Part shown: positions 43,802 through 56,554 of the stretch, in pieces | How positions within the stretch are numbered: position 1 is the stretch's first letter | How the letters are laid out: the number at the start of each line of letters is the position of its first letter | From: Gymnopus androsaceus JB14 | Taxonomy: Eukaryota; Basidiomycota; Agaricomycetes; Agaricales; Omphalotaceae | NCBI GenBank assembly: GCA_009733575.1 | Contig: ML769385.1 | Location: 671,188-735,187, forward strand | Length of the DNA: 64,000 nt | Direction of reading: 5' to 3' | Program-made: the position numbers and the translations under genes | The notes under the pieces: generated by a model | The model's database searches: none | What the model was told of the DNA's origin: nothing | Seen by the model: the letters and a program-made list of their open reading frames with translations, nothing else

Positions 43802-45173
43802 ATGGCAAGCCGGCCTTCCCAGCAAGCTTCTCTAGAGTGGCTATCAAGAGAATACCACGGTGAATTCATTTGATCCATCATATTCACTGGCAGTCTTGAA
43901 CCCAATAGATCTTAATGGGAGTCATATCGACGTCCTTGAAAATCCACCGACAGCCTTGGAATTTGCCAGGATCGTCCACATATCGCGACCTGTGCTCATA
44001 AGAGGTCAAATAAGATCGCTTTCACCGACATAGTACTTACCGTATAATCCGCAGGGTTCAAGATTCCAGCGTCCACTTCCAAATGGTCAAACGATTATCT
44101 GATCAACAAAATGGGCTCCCTCCCGGTGTCTGTTGCTGTGACTCCAAATGGGTTCGTATTCAACATGTATGCTATCTGCTTCCCAAGAATATGAGAAAAA
44201 CAGTCGTGCAGATGCTGTAACACCAGGGCTTGATGGAAAGTTGTTTTTTGCAGAACCTGCTGTAGAAACGATGACCATGAAATTTCTGCTGGATAATCTA
44301 TCGGACGATGGTACTATCGATTCCCTTCTTGATCGTTTCTCATTGGATGAAAAAACCTTCCCAGATGCCCATGCTGAAACATTCTACCTTCAATCTCAGA
44401 ACGGAAACGTGTACTCGAGTAGGTTTTTCCAGGGACAAGATGATCCCTCAGAGTTTGCGCCACTGCGTCAAGATATACCTAGTGATGTAAAATGGTGTAC
44501 TGAAGCACTGGGTCGGTGGCTTTCATCTGAGCTACCAATCGATCTGATTCCCTTCCTCTGTCAGACAGAGCACCAGAAGCTGTGAATCTATGGATAGGAA
44601 ATGGCAAAAGTGTTTCCAGCATCCACAGCGGTATGTAAGGTCGTTTAACTCAGGCTCCTTATCCGCTAGATGCTACAGTAGATCCTTTCGAGAACATCTA
44701 TCATGTTGTTCGCGGTACAAAGTACTTCACTCTTTTACCGCCCATGGACGGATTTTGGTTGGACGGTAAAAATCTTCCTTGAACCTTTCATTTTATTCAA
44801 GGATATGTTTCTAGAACGCTTATATCCACACGCAACTTACGTGCGGAACGGTAAAGGTGGTGATTTGACCCTACAGCCTTCTTCGGATACACCATCTGTT
44901 CGCTGGGCTTCCATCTCGGACCATCTTTCAAGACGGTTACCCCAAGAAGCTCATCCGATCCATCTCTCGGTTGGGGTTGGGGAAACATTGTATCTACCAC
45001 CGGGCTGGTTTCACGAAGTCAGGCAAGCTGAGTGCGGAATTACCATTGCTCTCAACTGGTGGTACGACACATGTATGCAAGGTCATTCCTGGGTACTGTT
45101 GTCCTATCTAAGGGCTATCAAAGATGTACCACTGGGTAACGCAGAGGATGATTCAGATGAGACGATGTATTAA
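43802..45173 (+). CDS. JmjC-domain oxygenase, JMJD7-like
   Basis: Fe(II)/2-oxoglutarate oxygenase related to JMJD7 (lysyl hydroxylase of translation-factor GTPases). The start at 43802 gives MASRPSQQASLEWLSREYH. Exons read TALEFARIVHISRPVLIRG, FKIPASTSKWSNDYLINKM, AETFYLQSQNGNVYSS, LWIGNGKSVSSIHSD joined to PFENIYHVVRGTKYFTLLPP, and LSVGVGETLYLPPGWFHEV. The metal triad HxD…H is present (His and Asp of IHSD; His of WFHEV). The acceptor giving HSDPFEN is the second of two adjacent AGs near 44690 (CAGTAG); the first would insert one residue. The protein ends DDSDETMY. Frame closes throughout. Confidence 0.9.
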
Positions 45174-45363
45174 TATTCGGAATGGGCGTAAGATATGCTA
45201 CAGATGTACTATTACAGAACAGAGCAAAATAGATACAGATGCCAGTATTGTATTCAAAATACAACTAAGAACACGGATAGAGCAGTGTGTGCCGCTGGCA
45301 GGAACCCGTCATGCAGGTGTCCTAGGTGGATATTGACCGTAGCTGATATGGAGAAACCGACTG

Positions 45364-45888
45364 TCATGGTGCATAAACCCTCTCTCCAAGATAAGTTCTC
45401 CCATTTTCATCCAGCAACCTCTTTAACTTGACGGCAACTTTCCTAATACCATCCCGACACTCCTCCAATCCTTTCCAGGCCCCAGAAACACTCCAGCACT
45501 CTGAGCAAGCTTTCGAAGCTGCGTTCATCGTCTCGATATCCAATTCGCTTCTGACATGCAGCGCGACTATCACATCAATCAGCCGACTGAAGCCAACGAA
45601 CCACGTATTGACTCCGTTGTCTGGATCCATGCAGCTATCGGCGATGAGATAGGAGGAAGACAAGGAGATACATTTGCGTAGTTTCTCTTGGTCGATGGTT
45701 TGTTCTCCAGGCCCGCCTCGAGACATTCGCTTCAGTACAGTAATTACGAATTTCCCGTAGTTTGTAGGTGGATTTTGCTCGGGCTATCAGAGAGAGAGAG
45801 AGAGATGAGCGAATATATATCATAAGAGAAATGGACTTACCAAGAGCGCTGGAAACTCTGGACATTCCTCTGAGCTATTCATGGCCAT
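45364..45888 (-). CDS. Unknown protein, about 158 residues
   Basis: Two exons on the minus strand. The start at 45886-45888 gives MAMNSSEECPEFPALL. An intron with donor GTAAGTCC and acceptor GATAG follows, its polypyrimidine tract formed by an (AG)n/(CT)n microsatellite at 45789-45805. Then PEQNPPTNYGKFVITVLKRM, LSSSYLIADSCMDPDNGV, WFVGFSRLIDVIVALHV and the end YLGERVYAP. No signal peptide, no membrane segment and no motif that I recognise; mainly helical by composition. It converges on the JMJD7-like gene and diverges from the CCDC47 homologue over 86 bp. A real gene because the exons join in frame and codon use looks coding. Confidence 0.68.
45789..45805. repeat. (AG)n microsatellite in an intron
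   Basis: Eight AG units on the plus strand; on the coding (minus) strand they make a (CT)n polypyrimidine tract directly before the acceptor GATAG. Confidence 0.85.
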
Positions 45889-45974
45889 GGTGGAAAGAAG
45901 CGAATGAATTGGCTCCGGAGATTTGATGAAATCACACTGTTCGCTTTGGCTTCGGACGCTTCGACTCTCCCGCC

Positions 45975-47475
45975 ATGGCTTCATTTTTGAACATCTTTTC
46001 TCAAATCACCCCACCTCCTTTCGTCACTCCAGAACAGTATGATGGCTTGGAGTATAGATGGAAGATGTTTGTTTTTCGACCTGCTTGTGAGTCTCTTGCT
46101 AATACAAAAAAAAGGGAGATACTGACGCGTAGACGTGTCAACAAGACTTTCAGAAAGAGGCGATTTTGCTCGGAGCTTTGCTCTTCTATGTAGTGCCCTG
46201 ATTGTCCTTCTTTAAACCATACTAATCTTCATTTAGGTCGCCTTTTTCTTTATTGGTAGATCTATAAACACCAAGAAAGTCGAAAAATGGTGCGTTTTCT
46301 ACTTGTTTAGGCTACTCAAACTCACATATCACCAGGGTAAACGTCCACGAAGACTTGCTCAAGAGTCAATTCAGCAGTCCGCATGTGAAGGGACTAGTGC
46401 GAGATGGTATGGTTACAAATATCCAACCAGAACTCTCAAGTTGATTCGGAAGTGTAGGATCTTCCGACTTCTTCACGTTTTCCACCGGAAGGAGGAACGT
46501 CGCTTCCCTCCATTCCATCTTTAGGTTGAGGCCGTATCACGACTTGCTTCAAACCATATATCAAGTCGTTTATTCTTTTGTGGACCTTCAGTACAATCCC
46601 AGGAACGACCTTCAATTGGACTTCAAGTTGCTTCCGTCCGCTCTTCCTCATGACTTTGTATGGGCCATCGTAGCCAAGGATGAGATGAAAAGCATTAAGG
46701 ACAACAGATGGGATCTGGTGTGTTACATTCTACAAAGCTATTAATTTCTATCACTCATTTGTGTTGCAGACCTTCACCAAGACCACGGAGAATAGCGCTC
46801 TCCCGTCTAATATGTCTGTTATGTCGGGTAAGCCTTTCGACCATGATCCCAATTCAGCTGGACTGAGATATGCACTAGAATTCGCGGATGTGACCGAGAG
46901 TATTCTGAAGAATACTGCGTTACTTGATGCTCTCAAGGATCCGAAAATTGCACCCTATTTCCGTTCGTTGTCGGTAACTGATCAACCTCGCGAAAGGCCC
47001 ACCAAACTGGATTCGCCGGAGAAACATGTCATCCTTGACCTGGTCTGCTCTTCGCCTTCCCAGGCTGTTGATACGACCGCCTTGGTCGCTGCGCTATTCC
47101 CTTTTATCGATTCCCTCTCAAAGATCAATCTTCGCCCAGAGACCAAGACGAAATTGAAAAAGGTCAGAGAGACGTTCGAAAAGTCGTTGAAGGTCGAAGC
47201 CGAGCAAGCAAAGAAGGAAGAGGTTAGTTCCTTCTTAACTTGAATTTAGAACGTATATTGACCCTTTTACAGTTGGACCAAGCGCGCGAGGATCAGAAAG
47301 CAGCGAAGCGCAAGGCTGAAGACGAAAGGGTATCCAAATTAAGTTCAGCTGAGCAACAAAAGGTCCTTGCATTCTTCTTTCTGTCCCACTTTAGATACTC
47401 ATCCGTTTCTAGATCCTTGAACGTGAGCGTAAACGCTCCATTCGTAAAACTCAGGGAAAGACTGTTCGAAAATAA
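45975..47475 (+). CDS. CCDC47-like ER membrane protein (PAT complex, DUF1682)
   Basis: Homologue of CCDC47, a partner of the ER translocon for multispan membrane proteins. The start at 45975 gives MASFLNIFSQITPPPFVTPE then YRWKMFVFRPA, leading to a membrane exon (VAFFFIGRSINTKKVEKW). Then come VNVHEDLLKSQFSSPHVKGL, an intron GTATGGTT..TGTAG, SSDFFTFSTGRRNVASLHS, LRPYHDLLQTIYQVVYSFVD, FVWAIVAKDEMKSIKDNRW, TFTKTTENSALPSNMSVM and a long helical, Lys/Glu-rich C-terminus. It ends KRSIRKTQGKTVRK with stop 47473-47475. The charged C-terminal coiled coil is typical for the family. Introns all fit GT..AG. Confidence 0.9.
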
Positions 47476-49202
47476 TTTATTTTACATACCCCGCAATTGC
47501 AGTACTAGGAATGCATAGTATATGTATGTAGTTAAAATAGTACAGGTAATTATCCTCTTGCATCTTCATACCATAAGCTCGTTTGCAAAGCTCGAATACT
47601 AGTATCATCAAAGTTCTGCTTCGTACTCAGAAGCTGGCGCTTAGTTCTGCCAGTAATCGTTGCCCGCAGAACTTGCGATTGGGATGAAAAACTGCATGAC
47701 TAACCGTCAACTAACCGTCGCGCACCAGCCACTTTCATCCCTAACATCAAGTTTGCATCAAGTAGATTTTTCCCCTCGGTGCAAAGAGCACTTCACGGGT
47801 GATGTGACCGGATGTGACTGTATCGTATTCTTCTGGTACTCTCATTTCTCATAGTATGCACAGACCCTTTGATCAGTAATTCCGTTACAACATCGCGTTG
47901 CCACTCGCTTTCAACGCGCGCGTCGCGCCAGGCTCACTTGGTAAAGCATGAGAATCATGAGAATAGAGCTGGATAAACGGCGGATGGGCAGGTATGTTCT
48001 TGAACTTGTAGATGATAGCCTTAGGCTGATAAAATCCTCTCAAATTGCAACTAACGCTCTGGTCCGGTCTACCGGGGAACATCCGGAGCTCTTCGGCAAC
48101 GGAATGTTCAGATCACGTGCACGAGAAGTATTCTACCACGTGCACGAGAACGCTCCTATCGCAGCTATTTCTTGGTTCAAAAATCTAAAGCCGAATTACT
48201 GGCTCGAGAAGATGGTCCCCTTTGTGAACTGTATGCAAAGCTCTGGGGCCAGTCTCTTCCGAAGGGTACATTGTGGGATCTGAAAGACATAAATTGGGAT
48301 GCATCTGAAGAACACTAAAGATTAATTCATGATACTCGCAGTCTCCTATAAGCAGACTCGAATATACACTGACGATCCGTTGGATGTGTGTATATAGATG
48401 ATACTCGATCAATACGACTATATGTATCATTTCCCGAATTAAAATGACAGTGGCAAGACAGCATTCGCTCAAGGAGAAGGGCCTTACTCTTCTTAATGGG
48501 CGTTCCAATCTTGCAAGGCTAAGCTCTTTGTTTTTGTGATTCCCAAAGGATCGGTATTCCAGCCTATTCCAGGGATCAGCCCCTCAAGCAAAATGGTTCA
48601 AGCAGTTCAAGCAGTTCAAATTCCACTCATTCGAGATAGTGAGATAGTGAGGCATCCAGTCTATGATATGCCGCTCTTTATTGATGTTGAATTCGATACG
48701 CTCTTTGATCTGGGTGAGGCTGTGGACAGAATGGACGATGGAGATCCTGCCCCACCTGATGATATGGATATGGATGTCCAATAATGTATTGTCGAAGGAC
48801 GAGCTGCGCGTGCATTGGAGGATCAGACTGGTACAGCATCTTCAATTCCTTCAATGCCAGATAAAAATTCTCTATGCTGTGTTCGATTTGACTACTATGC
48901 AACCGTAATGTACTTTTCACCAACCACCACTGAATCTTTGTGAATTTGCTTAGAAGCTCTTCCCCTGCCTCTAAACGAAATGAAAACAACTAAAATCATT
49001 ATCGTTTATAATTCACTTCTAAATGTTAAATAACTAAACCTCACTTCTGTTTTTGTTGCGTGTCTGCTTAATAGCTACAGTTGAAGCGCTTGATCCATTA
49101 TCGGTGCATGTAGAATATGAGAACGAAATTCTATCCATAGGTATATTGTATGTCCATCGAAAGCTAAGTACATAAAAGATAAATAATCCAAGGGTCCCAG
49201 TA
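47476..49202. other. Gene-poor region with possible small remnants
   Basis: 1.7 kb between convergent genes. An ATG-initiated ORF at 47948-48283 (MRIMRIELDKRRMGRYVLE…) of 111 codons and one at 48593-48784 (…VYDMPLFIDVEFDTLFDLGE…) look partly coding but have no recognised family and no flanking exons. A 9-nt unit GTTCAAGCA is repeated at 48596-48620, giving VQAVQAVQ. The doubled CACGTGCACGAGAA-like word lies near 48115-48148. Possibly a decayed gene or transposon; unresolved. Confidence 0.35.
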
Positions 49203-52200
49203 CTACAAGGAAGCAGCTTTCTCTATCTTCACGGGTGGAGGAGTAACATCCTCTGAAGTCTCTCGCGACCCCGGTGACTCTGCATCCACTTCATTTCCTT
49301 TCGAGGACGCTGTTGCGCCCCAGTTCGCTCCCCAGTTTGTGAAAAACCTGAGAAGCCACATCGGTTTGATAGACGGGTTTTGGACAACGTCTTCCAGGTC
49401 TTCCTTGGGTGGACTGATGAACGTACCTTCAGCGTCGATTCTCCGCTCTTCCTCTACCTCACTTTCCGTCTTTCCCTCAGAATCCACCAGTCTTTCTCGG
49501 CCATCCAGTGTCCATTGAAGTCGATTAAACCGGCCGTGTGCACCATGTACACCTTGAGGAAACCGTCGACCTCCAGTCCCAGACATCTTTTCTCGCATGG
49601 CCAAAACTTTTTGGCGCGGGGGACTGGCGATGTGCCACAGGTCTGGGACACGGAATTGTTCAGCCTCGTACCAGAGCATCTTCGTAGCTTGGCTAATCTT
49701 CATAGTATTCGCGCTGTCCAGATCAACTTCAGCGATAGCTTTGATATGAGATTCCAGCTCGGCGAGGTCAGGAAGATGAGAGTCGTAATGCTCGCGCATA
49801 TGTGCGTTGGTGTCCGAGAGTTGAGAGGCGAGAATCTGTAGCGACGATAAGCCACGAAATGAAAATAAAATAAAATATCAACCTGCAAAGTCGCGACCAC
49901 ATTCCCAAGATGCTCTGCTCTTCTCCACATAATCAGATAGTAGCCACATAGTTCGACATCGATTCGCATTCGGTCGATTGGCAACACCTTGACCAACGTC
50001 TGGCGACGGTCATTGTCATTGGTTGTTTCCTCGTCGACATCATGTCGGTACATTGACAAGGAATGAAAACTCCGCCTCCGTCTGGGAACTAATCCCAACA
50101 TCCTCCTCGTAGTCGCCTCCTCTTCGGGAATGTCATCTTCTAGATGATGCGGCTTTGATTTGATCTTATTGCCAGTGTTTTCTGTTCCGATGCTTTGCCC
50201 TCCAAGCGTGCTTCTCGAACGGCTGCGCTTGGCGACTCCTACTACATCTTCGTTCAACCACGACCTGGGTTTCTCCCCGCCTCTGTTTACATCAGCTTTC
50301 TGAGTCGGTTTGGCTGTAGAAGACCGCCTATGGCGATGAAAGTCCTCGAACATGTCCATCTCCTCGTCTTTACCCAGACGATCTTCACTCTCCTGGCCCT
50401 CATCAGTCGCGCTTGCATCGCTACTGTTACGCGTATAATTGCCAATACCCTGAACGTCATCTCTGGCGCTGACAGGGTCTGACCAGCTTGAGATTCGGCT
50501 AGTATGCGGGATACGATTTGCCGGCCACGGTCGCATAGGTGGATGACCTTTGCCCAGAGAGCCGAATGCTTCCACAATTCTCTTCACATTGTCAGAAGTC
50601 GAAGAATGGGTTTGAGCACTGGCTTCACTGCCTGGGTTTTGAGGGATATTTCTGCCAATTGAAGAAGCACGCGAGCCAGAGAATGGTGATCCCAGCTGCG
50701 ACGAAATCTGTTTACTGGAAAGATAGTCGTTTGCCCATGCTTTTGGAGTCCTTGGGTCTTCGTTCCCGGAGTCCAATCCAAGGGTATAACCAGACCCGTA
50801 GCCCACAGGAGACGCTTGTCCGCTACTCAGCAGATCGTCGTCGTCATCCATGTTCCAAATTGGTGAATGTGGCTGGGAAACCAGATGGGATTGTGACTGG
50901 GAAGGACTGATAGCCCCAAATGAAGGCAACGTCATCTTTCCTCCAATGGATATCTTCGGTGCTGAAGGGGAGGAAGATGGTGAGTGTATCGGTGATGAAA
51001 ATTCTCCTGGAACAAAACTGGGAATTGAAGGAGAACCTATGGGAGAAGGGTCTGGAGAGAGATCGATGATATTCGATTCAGCATGAGGTAAGAGCGTAGT
51101 GGTTTTGGGTCGCTGTTTTGTCAATTTGCTATCAATCTTAGACAATCTAGATGAAAAGTGTGAACAAGAGCAACGATAGCAAAATACGGCACACAAAGTC
51201 TCACCCAGTCCAACTTTCCAATTTGCCTCGAACTTTAGATCCACTCTTAGCCCACAATGCGCCAAAAGTATCTGCGCCGGGTGTAGCGAGCCCTTCCTCC
51301 TCGGTATCCCTCCCGTCGGACTTTTCTCCCGGTGGTAGCGAGCCGTATCTTCTTGAACCTGTACCAGTTATACTGGCTCTCCTGGCAAAGGTAGGAGGCT
51401 GACTTTCACGCCCAGGAATTGAAGCTCGCTTTCCACCTTTCGTACTGGAGTAAACATTCGAGTGAGAATCGGTATCGCCATCGCTCCAAAGTGACGGTCG
51501 AGCTTTGAAGCTTTTCGGGGATTTGGACTGGTGGCCACGCCATGACCCAAGTCCATCTGAAATTACACCATCTCGCTCCGCCGTATCTCGTTCTGCAGCT
51601 GCACGTTGGGCGCGTGCGTCTGATAGTTGAATGGTACGTTCGCGTTCGCGCTCTCGTTCTTCCGCCCTCTCTCTTAGTTTAACGACCATACTGACTCTTC
51701 CTGTCCAAAGACCTATCACCAGCCCACCGACTCCACCAACGCTGTCATCCTTGTCTTTCCTTTGCTTTTTCACTGAATCCTTTCCATCTACCACCTCCTT
51801 TTCGTCACCCTTCTGATCCCGATACTTGTCCGTAGAGCGGCCTTTCACTTTGGCCTTCACCTTCTTGGCTGCTTTGGAGAGATCATCGACAAGCCCATCG
51901 GACGATGACGAGGAAGAAGAATAATCAGCTTCCTTCTTCTCTCGCTCCCTCTTCAACTCCTTCTCTCGTTCCTTCCGCTCCTCCTTCTCTTTCACCTTGA
52001 CTTTGTCCTTCTCCTTCTTCTTCTCCTTCTTCTCCTCCTTGTTGCGTCTCCTGTAGCTGGAGCCCTGGCCCACAATGATCTCGATAAACTCTTCCAAATC
52101 GGAGATAGGCATGAGTATACTGGCTGCACCAGAATAAGTGTTTCCACCTGTAAGACTACTAGCCAGTGTACCCGTTAATCCACTGGTTAGGCCCGTTTTC

Positions 52201-53987
52201 AGGCCAGAGGCGAGAGGAAGCGAGCCTCCTGGTAAGAGATGAGAATGGGGTGCTACATTGGGTAACCCAGCAATTGAAGACAGCCCATCTTTCCCAAGTC
52301 CATCGTCTTCCCGTGCAAGGGCCACGGAATCCTTTTTCCGATGGGCTTTTTGCTCCTTACGCACCGCCCTTCGTACTTCAGGACTGCTCTTGAGCAATTT
52401 GGTGTCATAGGCGGAGAAGATGGTTTCGATTAAGGAACGCGTCAGGGGGGCGGTATCCGCGCGGACTTCTGGGATGGAAAAGTTGTCCGTGGAGGGGAAC
52501 CGCGTAGACAACTCTGCTGAAGGATCGCCAATAGGAGAAGTAGTAAGTGCGGAGTGAGCGGAATCGACCCGTGAGATTGGTGTGTGGAAGCCACTCGTTG
52601 GAGGCGTCGGCGCGGTTAGAGCCAACGTTGGGGTAGATGTACCACTCAACCTCTCTGCGGAGAAGGCTGCGTGAGGGACGCGGCTTGTATTTAAGGCGCT
52701 TATCGGAGAGGTAGTGGAACTGGTAGGAGAAGCTGCGGAAGTGTGTATTGTGGGGACAACAGGTAGAGAGTAGGCATGGCTATTGACATCACTAGAGCCA
52801 TTGGCATGTGCTAAATGGGCAAGCTGGTCTTTCAGGAATGCGGGGAAGGGTGGGATGTGAGGTGAACCTCCATGACTCGAATGACCGATACTCTGTCGTG
52901 GAGAATGCGAAGCGTAGGACGATCCTTTTGAGGATGTTGAAGTCAGCATTTGGGAGGGAAGCAAAGAATGGGACGAGTGAGTGGTAGAGTTGCTGGTAGT
53001 GATATATGAAGCAAGGGCACGCGTAAAGAGACGTGGATGGAGGAATGGATCTTTCGGAATGACCTGTAAACATAGGTTAGTCTTGGGCAGAGTGGAGGAA
53101 ATCAAAGCCCTTACATTGGTACCTCCGCTGAGCCCAACCAGTCTGTTTCTGACTGCTAACACAAGACTTAACAAAGAAGCAACAGTACTGGGGTCCGCTA
53201 CACGTTCCATCGGACCTAACCCTTCGACCAATTGTTCTCCTATTTCCTTGGCCCATCGCTTCATTCCTTCGACAGTGAAGTCGCATAAGAGACCGTCGAA
53301 AGACGTTGACGTACAGTAGCCGAATATATGTAAAGACACCTGTACTAGCTTGACCAGCTCTAGGACTGTGTCATTGAACAGAATAGGTGCTTTGCCGGCA
53401 CCAGAAAGATGATTGTCTGGCAAGTAGTAAGTCGAAATGAACCGATCCTTTGTTGTGTCACTTGGTTCTTCAAGTGTTAAACCAGAGCGGCCGCTGCATC
53501 CCATGCGTAAAAGATTGATATTGGTATAGAGTTGCTGTTTAGCAGACTCTAAATCTCCACCAGGGATCTGGACGATAGTATAATCCGACCGAAACTGGGC
53601 AAGGGAGGTTACCAGCAAAGTACCATAGGGTGTTTCTTTTGGTTTCGCGTGGCGCCTCAACAGAGCCAGTGTCGTGTCCCAGTCAGTCTGAGATGGCGGA
53701 GAAATAGCAGTACACTGTAATCTAGAAGAAAACTACATAAATAAACTCAAGAACCAAGATAAGAAAGGTACCTTGTGAGTTGGGTCACCAGTATGAACCA
53801 TTAGAATCGGTACTTGCTTTCTGTCTTGGACCCAATTGTCCACAGCATACATCTGGTAACCCTCCAAAGTTATTCCATCTTGCGTCGAATTCCATCTCGG
53901 CAGTACAATTGGTAGGAGCAGTGAAAGAGCCATTACAGCAAATTTCTTTAGTAATTTCCGAGTTGATTTTGGCCAAGAACTGCGCAT
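49203..53987 (-). CDS. STB6-like large protein
   Basis: Family with an STB6/STB2-like N-terminal domain; the yeast members bind the Sin3 histone-deacetylase complex. At the N-terminus the signature reads LEGYQMYAVDNWVQDRKQVP then ILMVHTGDPTHK. Next exon: YGTLLVTSLAQFRSDYTIVQ and IPGGDLESAKQQLYTNINLL, ERVADPSTVASLLSLVLAVR. A very long Ser/Pro-rich region follows with a Lys/Glu run (KEEKKEKKKEKDKVKVKEKE) and a coiled-coil stretch. An intron with donor GTGAGA joins KLESWTG to LSKIDSKLTKQ. The final exons carry ILASQLSDTNAHMREHYDSH, KISQATKMLWYEAEQFRV and LRFFTNWGANWGA; stop at 49203. Roughly 1,600 residues. The start at 53985-53987 (MRSSWPKSTRKLLKKFAVM) is tentative; an upstream exon is possible. 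Frame is clean. Confidence 0.8.
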
Positions 53988-54317
53988 TTCTAGAGTTTAG
54001 CACAGTGAGGCATGAGTGTGGCGGTAGTATCAAAGAAGGAATCAATCAACTCCGGAACGGAGACGGAGACGGTTACGAATTATTTGACATATTTTCATTC
54101 ATAAAATCGACCTAATTTCCCTTGTTTTTTCGACATGTAGTAAGTGCTGTACTGTAGTAAGTACTGTACGTGTACAGTCTACTTATAATTCTTGCGCGTC
54201 ATCCATGGGCGATAAATGCCAGTAATCGGAGCGCCAGATGATCGGGCTGTGGGAGAGTTACAGGTCAATAATATAAGCGCTCACTCTACTAGATCGTTAC
54301 TACTCTCATCAACATCA

Positions 54318-55990
54318 ATGGACCCATCCTCTATTAAATCTCTTTTATTTTGCTCAATATGCAACAACCCTCTCTCTAATCCTTCGACATTGCACTGTGG
54401 TCATACTATCTGCAACAAACATAGATCTTGTACTCTGCACTCTCCTCCAGTTGATTCTGAGAGAAAAGTTGATGTATCGGCGCAGAAAATCATCGAACTC
54501 GTAAATCGGCACTCTGTCCTTGGTGACAGAAATCCGGACGAGGATGATGGGAGCCCTGGACGGCCTCAAAAACGACCTCGGACCATACCGCAAGATGAGG
54601 ACGACCAAGAAATCGATCTCCTGGCGCATCTCCGCTCAGAATCGGCTCGACAACGTACTCTGCGTCATGACGAACCCGTCATCCCTACGCAACCACGCTT
54701 GCAGCCTGACTCGGCTTTTGAAAAGGACCTTGTCACAGAACTCAGCTGCGAGATCTGTTTCTCTTTGCTCTACGAGCCAGTCACGACTCCATGCCAGCAT
54801 GTGAGTTTTCCCCCTACTCCCGATCCGAGCCTCTTCTGACATCAATATATAAAAGACATTCTGTTCGCGCTGTCTCCATCGCTCATTAGACCATAGTTCC
54901 GTCTGTCCTCTCTGCAGACAACAGCTACCGGGATTTGCATACTTCCAGAACCATCCTCCTAACGAACTCATGTTGCGAATTAGTATGTCTTGTGCTTTCT
55001 TTTTTCCCTGATCATTCATTCATATCTATTCTAGTCCTTCATTCTTGCAGATCTGCATACGAAGAGCGGGGGGCAGCTATCGAAGCTGAAGAGCACAATG
55101 CCCGTCTCGACACTCCCATTTTCGTTTGTCAGCTTTCCTTTCCCGGAATGCCCACCCTATTGCACTTTTTCGAGCCAAAGTATCGACTCATGCTTCGCCG
55201 ATGCCTTGCTTCCCCTTGGCCGGCTTTTGGGATGATCATGTCTTCGTCGGCATCCTCATCTTCCGCCTCCTCTTCCAATTTGAACGGCGGCGATCAAATC
55301 GAGTATGGCACTATGCTGGAGATTCGTAGTGTCCAGATGCTCCCAGATGGTCGAAGTATGGTTGAGACCTGGGGGGTATGGAGGTTTCGGGTTTTGGAAC
55401 GAGGACTCATGGATGGGTACGTTGTCGGACGGGTAGAACGGATCGATGATATACCAGATGAGGACGAGGACGAGGAAATCGCAGGCACCACGGAGGTCCC
55501 CCCTGTAGCGGAAGCCCCCAGCTCTCGTCCTTCCGCATTACAACGTCTCACTTCTAGAATTGCACCGACCGGAACCGGTAACTCAAGTTCTTCCCCATCA
55601 GGTTCACATTCACATTCAGGAACTCCTAATGTTGGACCAAGTTCTTCATTACATATTCCGACGCCTAATCCACTACTTGCACTGTCTACCTACCATCTCA
55701 TTGATCACTGCACCTCATTTCTCGCTCAATTACACACTTCAACTACTCCCTGGGTAGTTCAACGTCTCTCCTACACCCACGGTCCACCCCCTCCCTCAGA
55801 TCCGTCGGACCCTGCTTTTGACGCCGGAACGTTCAGTTTCTACGTCGGAATGGTATTGCCGATAGATGAATGGGAAAAGGCCAAGCTCCTCCCGATCCGG
55901 AGCGTACGAATGAGGTTGAAGATGTGCGTCTGGTGGATTGAAGGTCTCAGACAGAATTGGTGGTTCGAACGCGGATGTGTAGTGCTATGA
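54318..55990 (+). CDS. RING-finger and LON-substrate-binding-domain protein (LONRF-like)
   Basis: Probable E3 ubiquitin ligase. The start at 54318 gives MDPSSIKSLLFCSICNNPLS followed by LHCGHTICNKH, a half RING without its last Cys pair. An acidic linker follows. The second RING is complete across an intron: LSCEICFSLLYEPVTTPCQH joined to TFCSRCLHRSLDHSSVCPLC. Another intron leads to the LON N-terminal-like domain: TPIFVCQLSFPGMPTLLHFF, EPKYRLMLRRCL, GTMLEIRSVQMLPDGRSMVE, WRFRVLERGLMDGYVVGRVE. A Ser-rich insertion and STYHLIDHCTSFLAQLHTS come next, then MVLPIDEWEKAKLLPIRSVR and the end FERGCVVL. No ATPase or protease domain of Lon is present, as in other LONRF proteins. Confidence 0.9.
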
Positions 55991-56554
55991 CCGCAATGGT
56001 TCTGTTATTTCTTTTGACGTTTGTGTGTGTGCTTTCATCTCTTTCTGCATGTTTTTTTTTTGCTTCCATTTATTCCTATATCGCATCCATCTGCCTCCAT
56101 CAATAACCTCGTAACCTTCTTGCATATCTCTTGATGACTTTGACAAGCACAAGCTGGGTTTCAACTCTCATTGCATACCGATACCGATCTGCTCCCTGGT
56201 CAAATCACGCTACCGATTGACGTCACCCGATGGTGGCCTCCAATACCCTTGTCCATCTTAGCATCACATCGCGCACACATTACTGTATTCCCTCCCCTTT
56301 TCCTTGGTTGTCGCTCCTCTCCGCTTTCTCTCGGATTCAAATTCATCTACCACACTCTTTTTGTTACTCTACTACATTTGTAAATTTATACTCATCTAAG
56401 TATTGCATATCTCTGTTTATTGGACTTGTTTCCTGGTTTCTTTGTTACAGTATCCCACGTCTGTAGAGTTCCCTGTATCGATTGTTGTTGTACACATATC
56501 ATTTTATACCAGTATGTATGCATCATAAACTATATGTAGAATAATTTCTGTGTT
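55991..56554. other. Convergent intergenic region
   Basis: T-rich 3' flank of the LONRF-like gene with a T9 run near 56050. The ORFs at 56171-56466 are low-complexity products of T/C-rich sequence. Nothing else supported. Confidence 0.45.
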
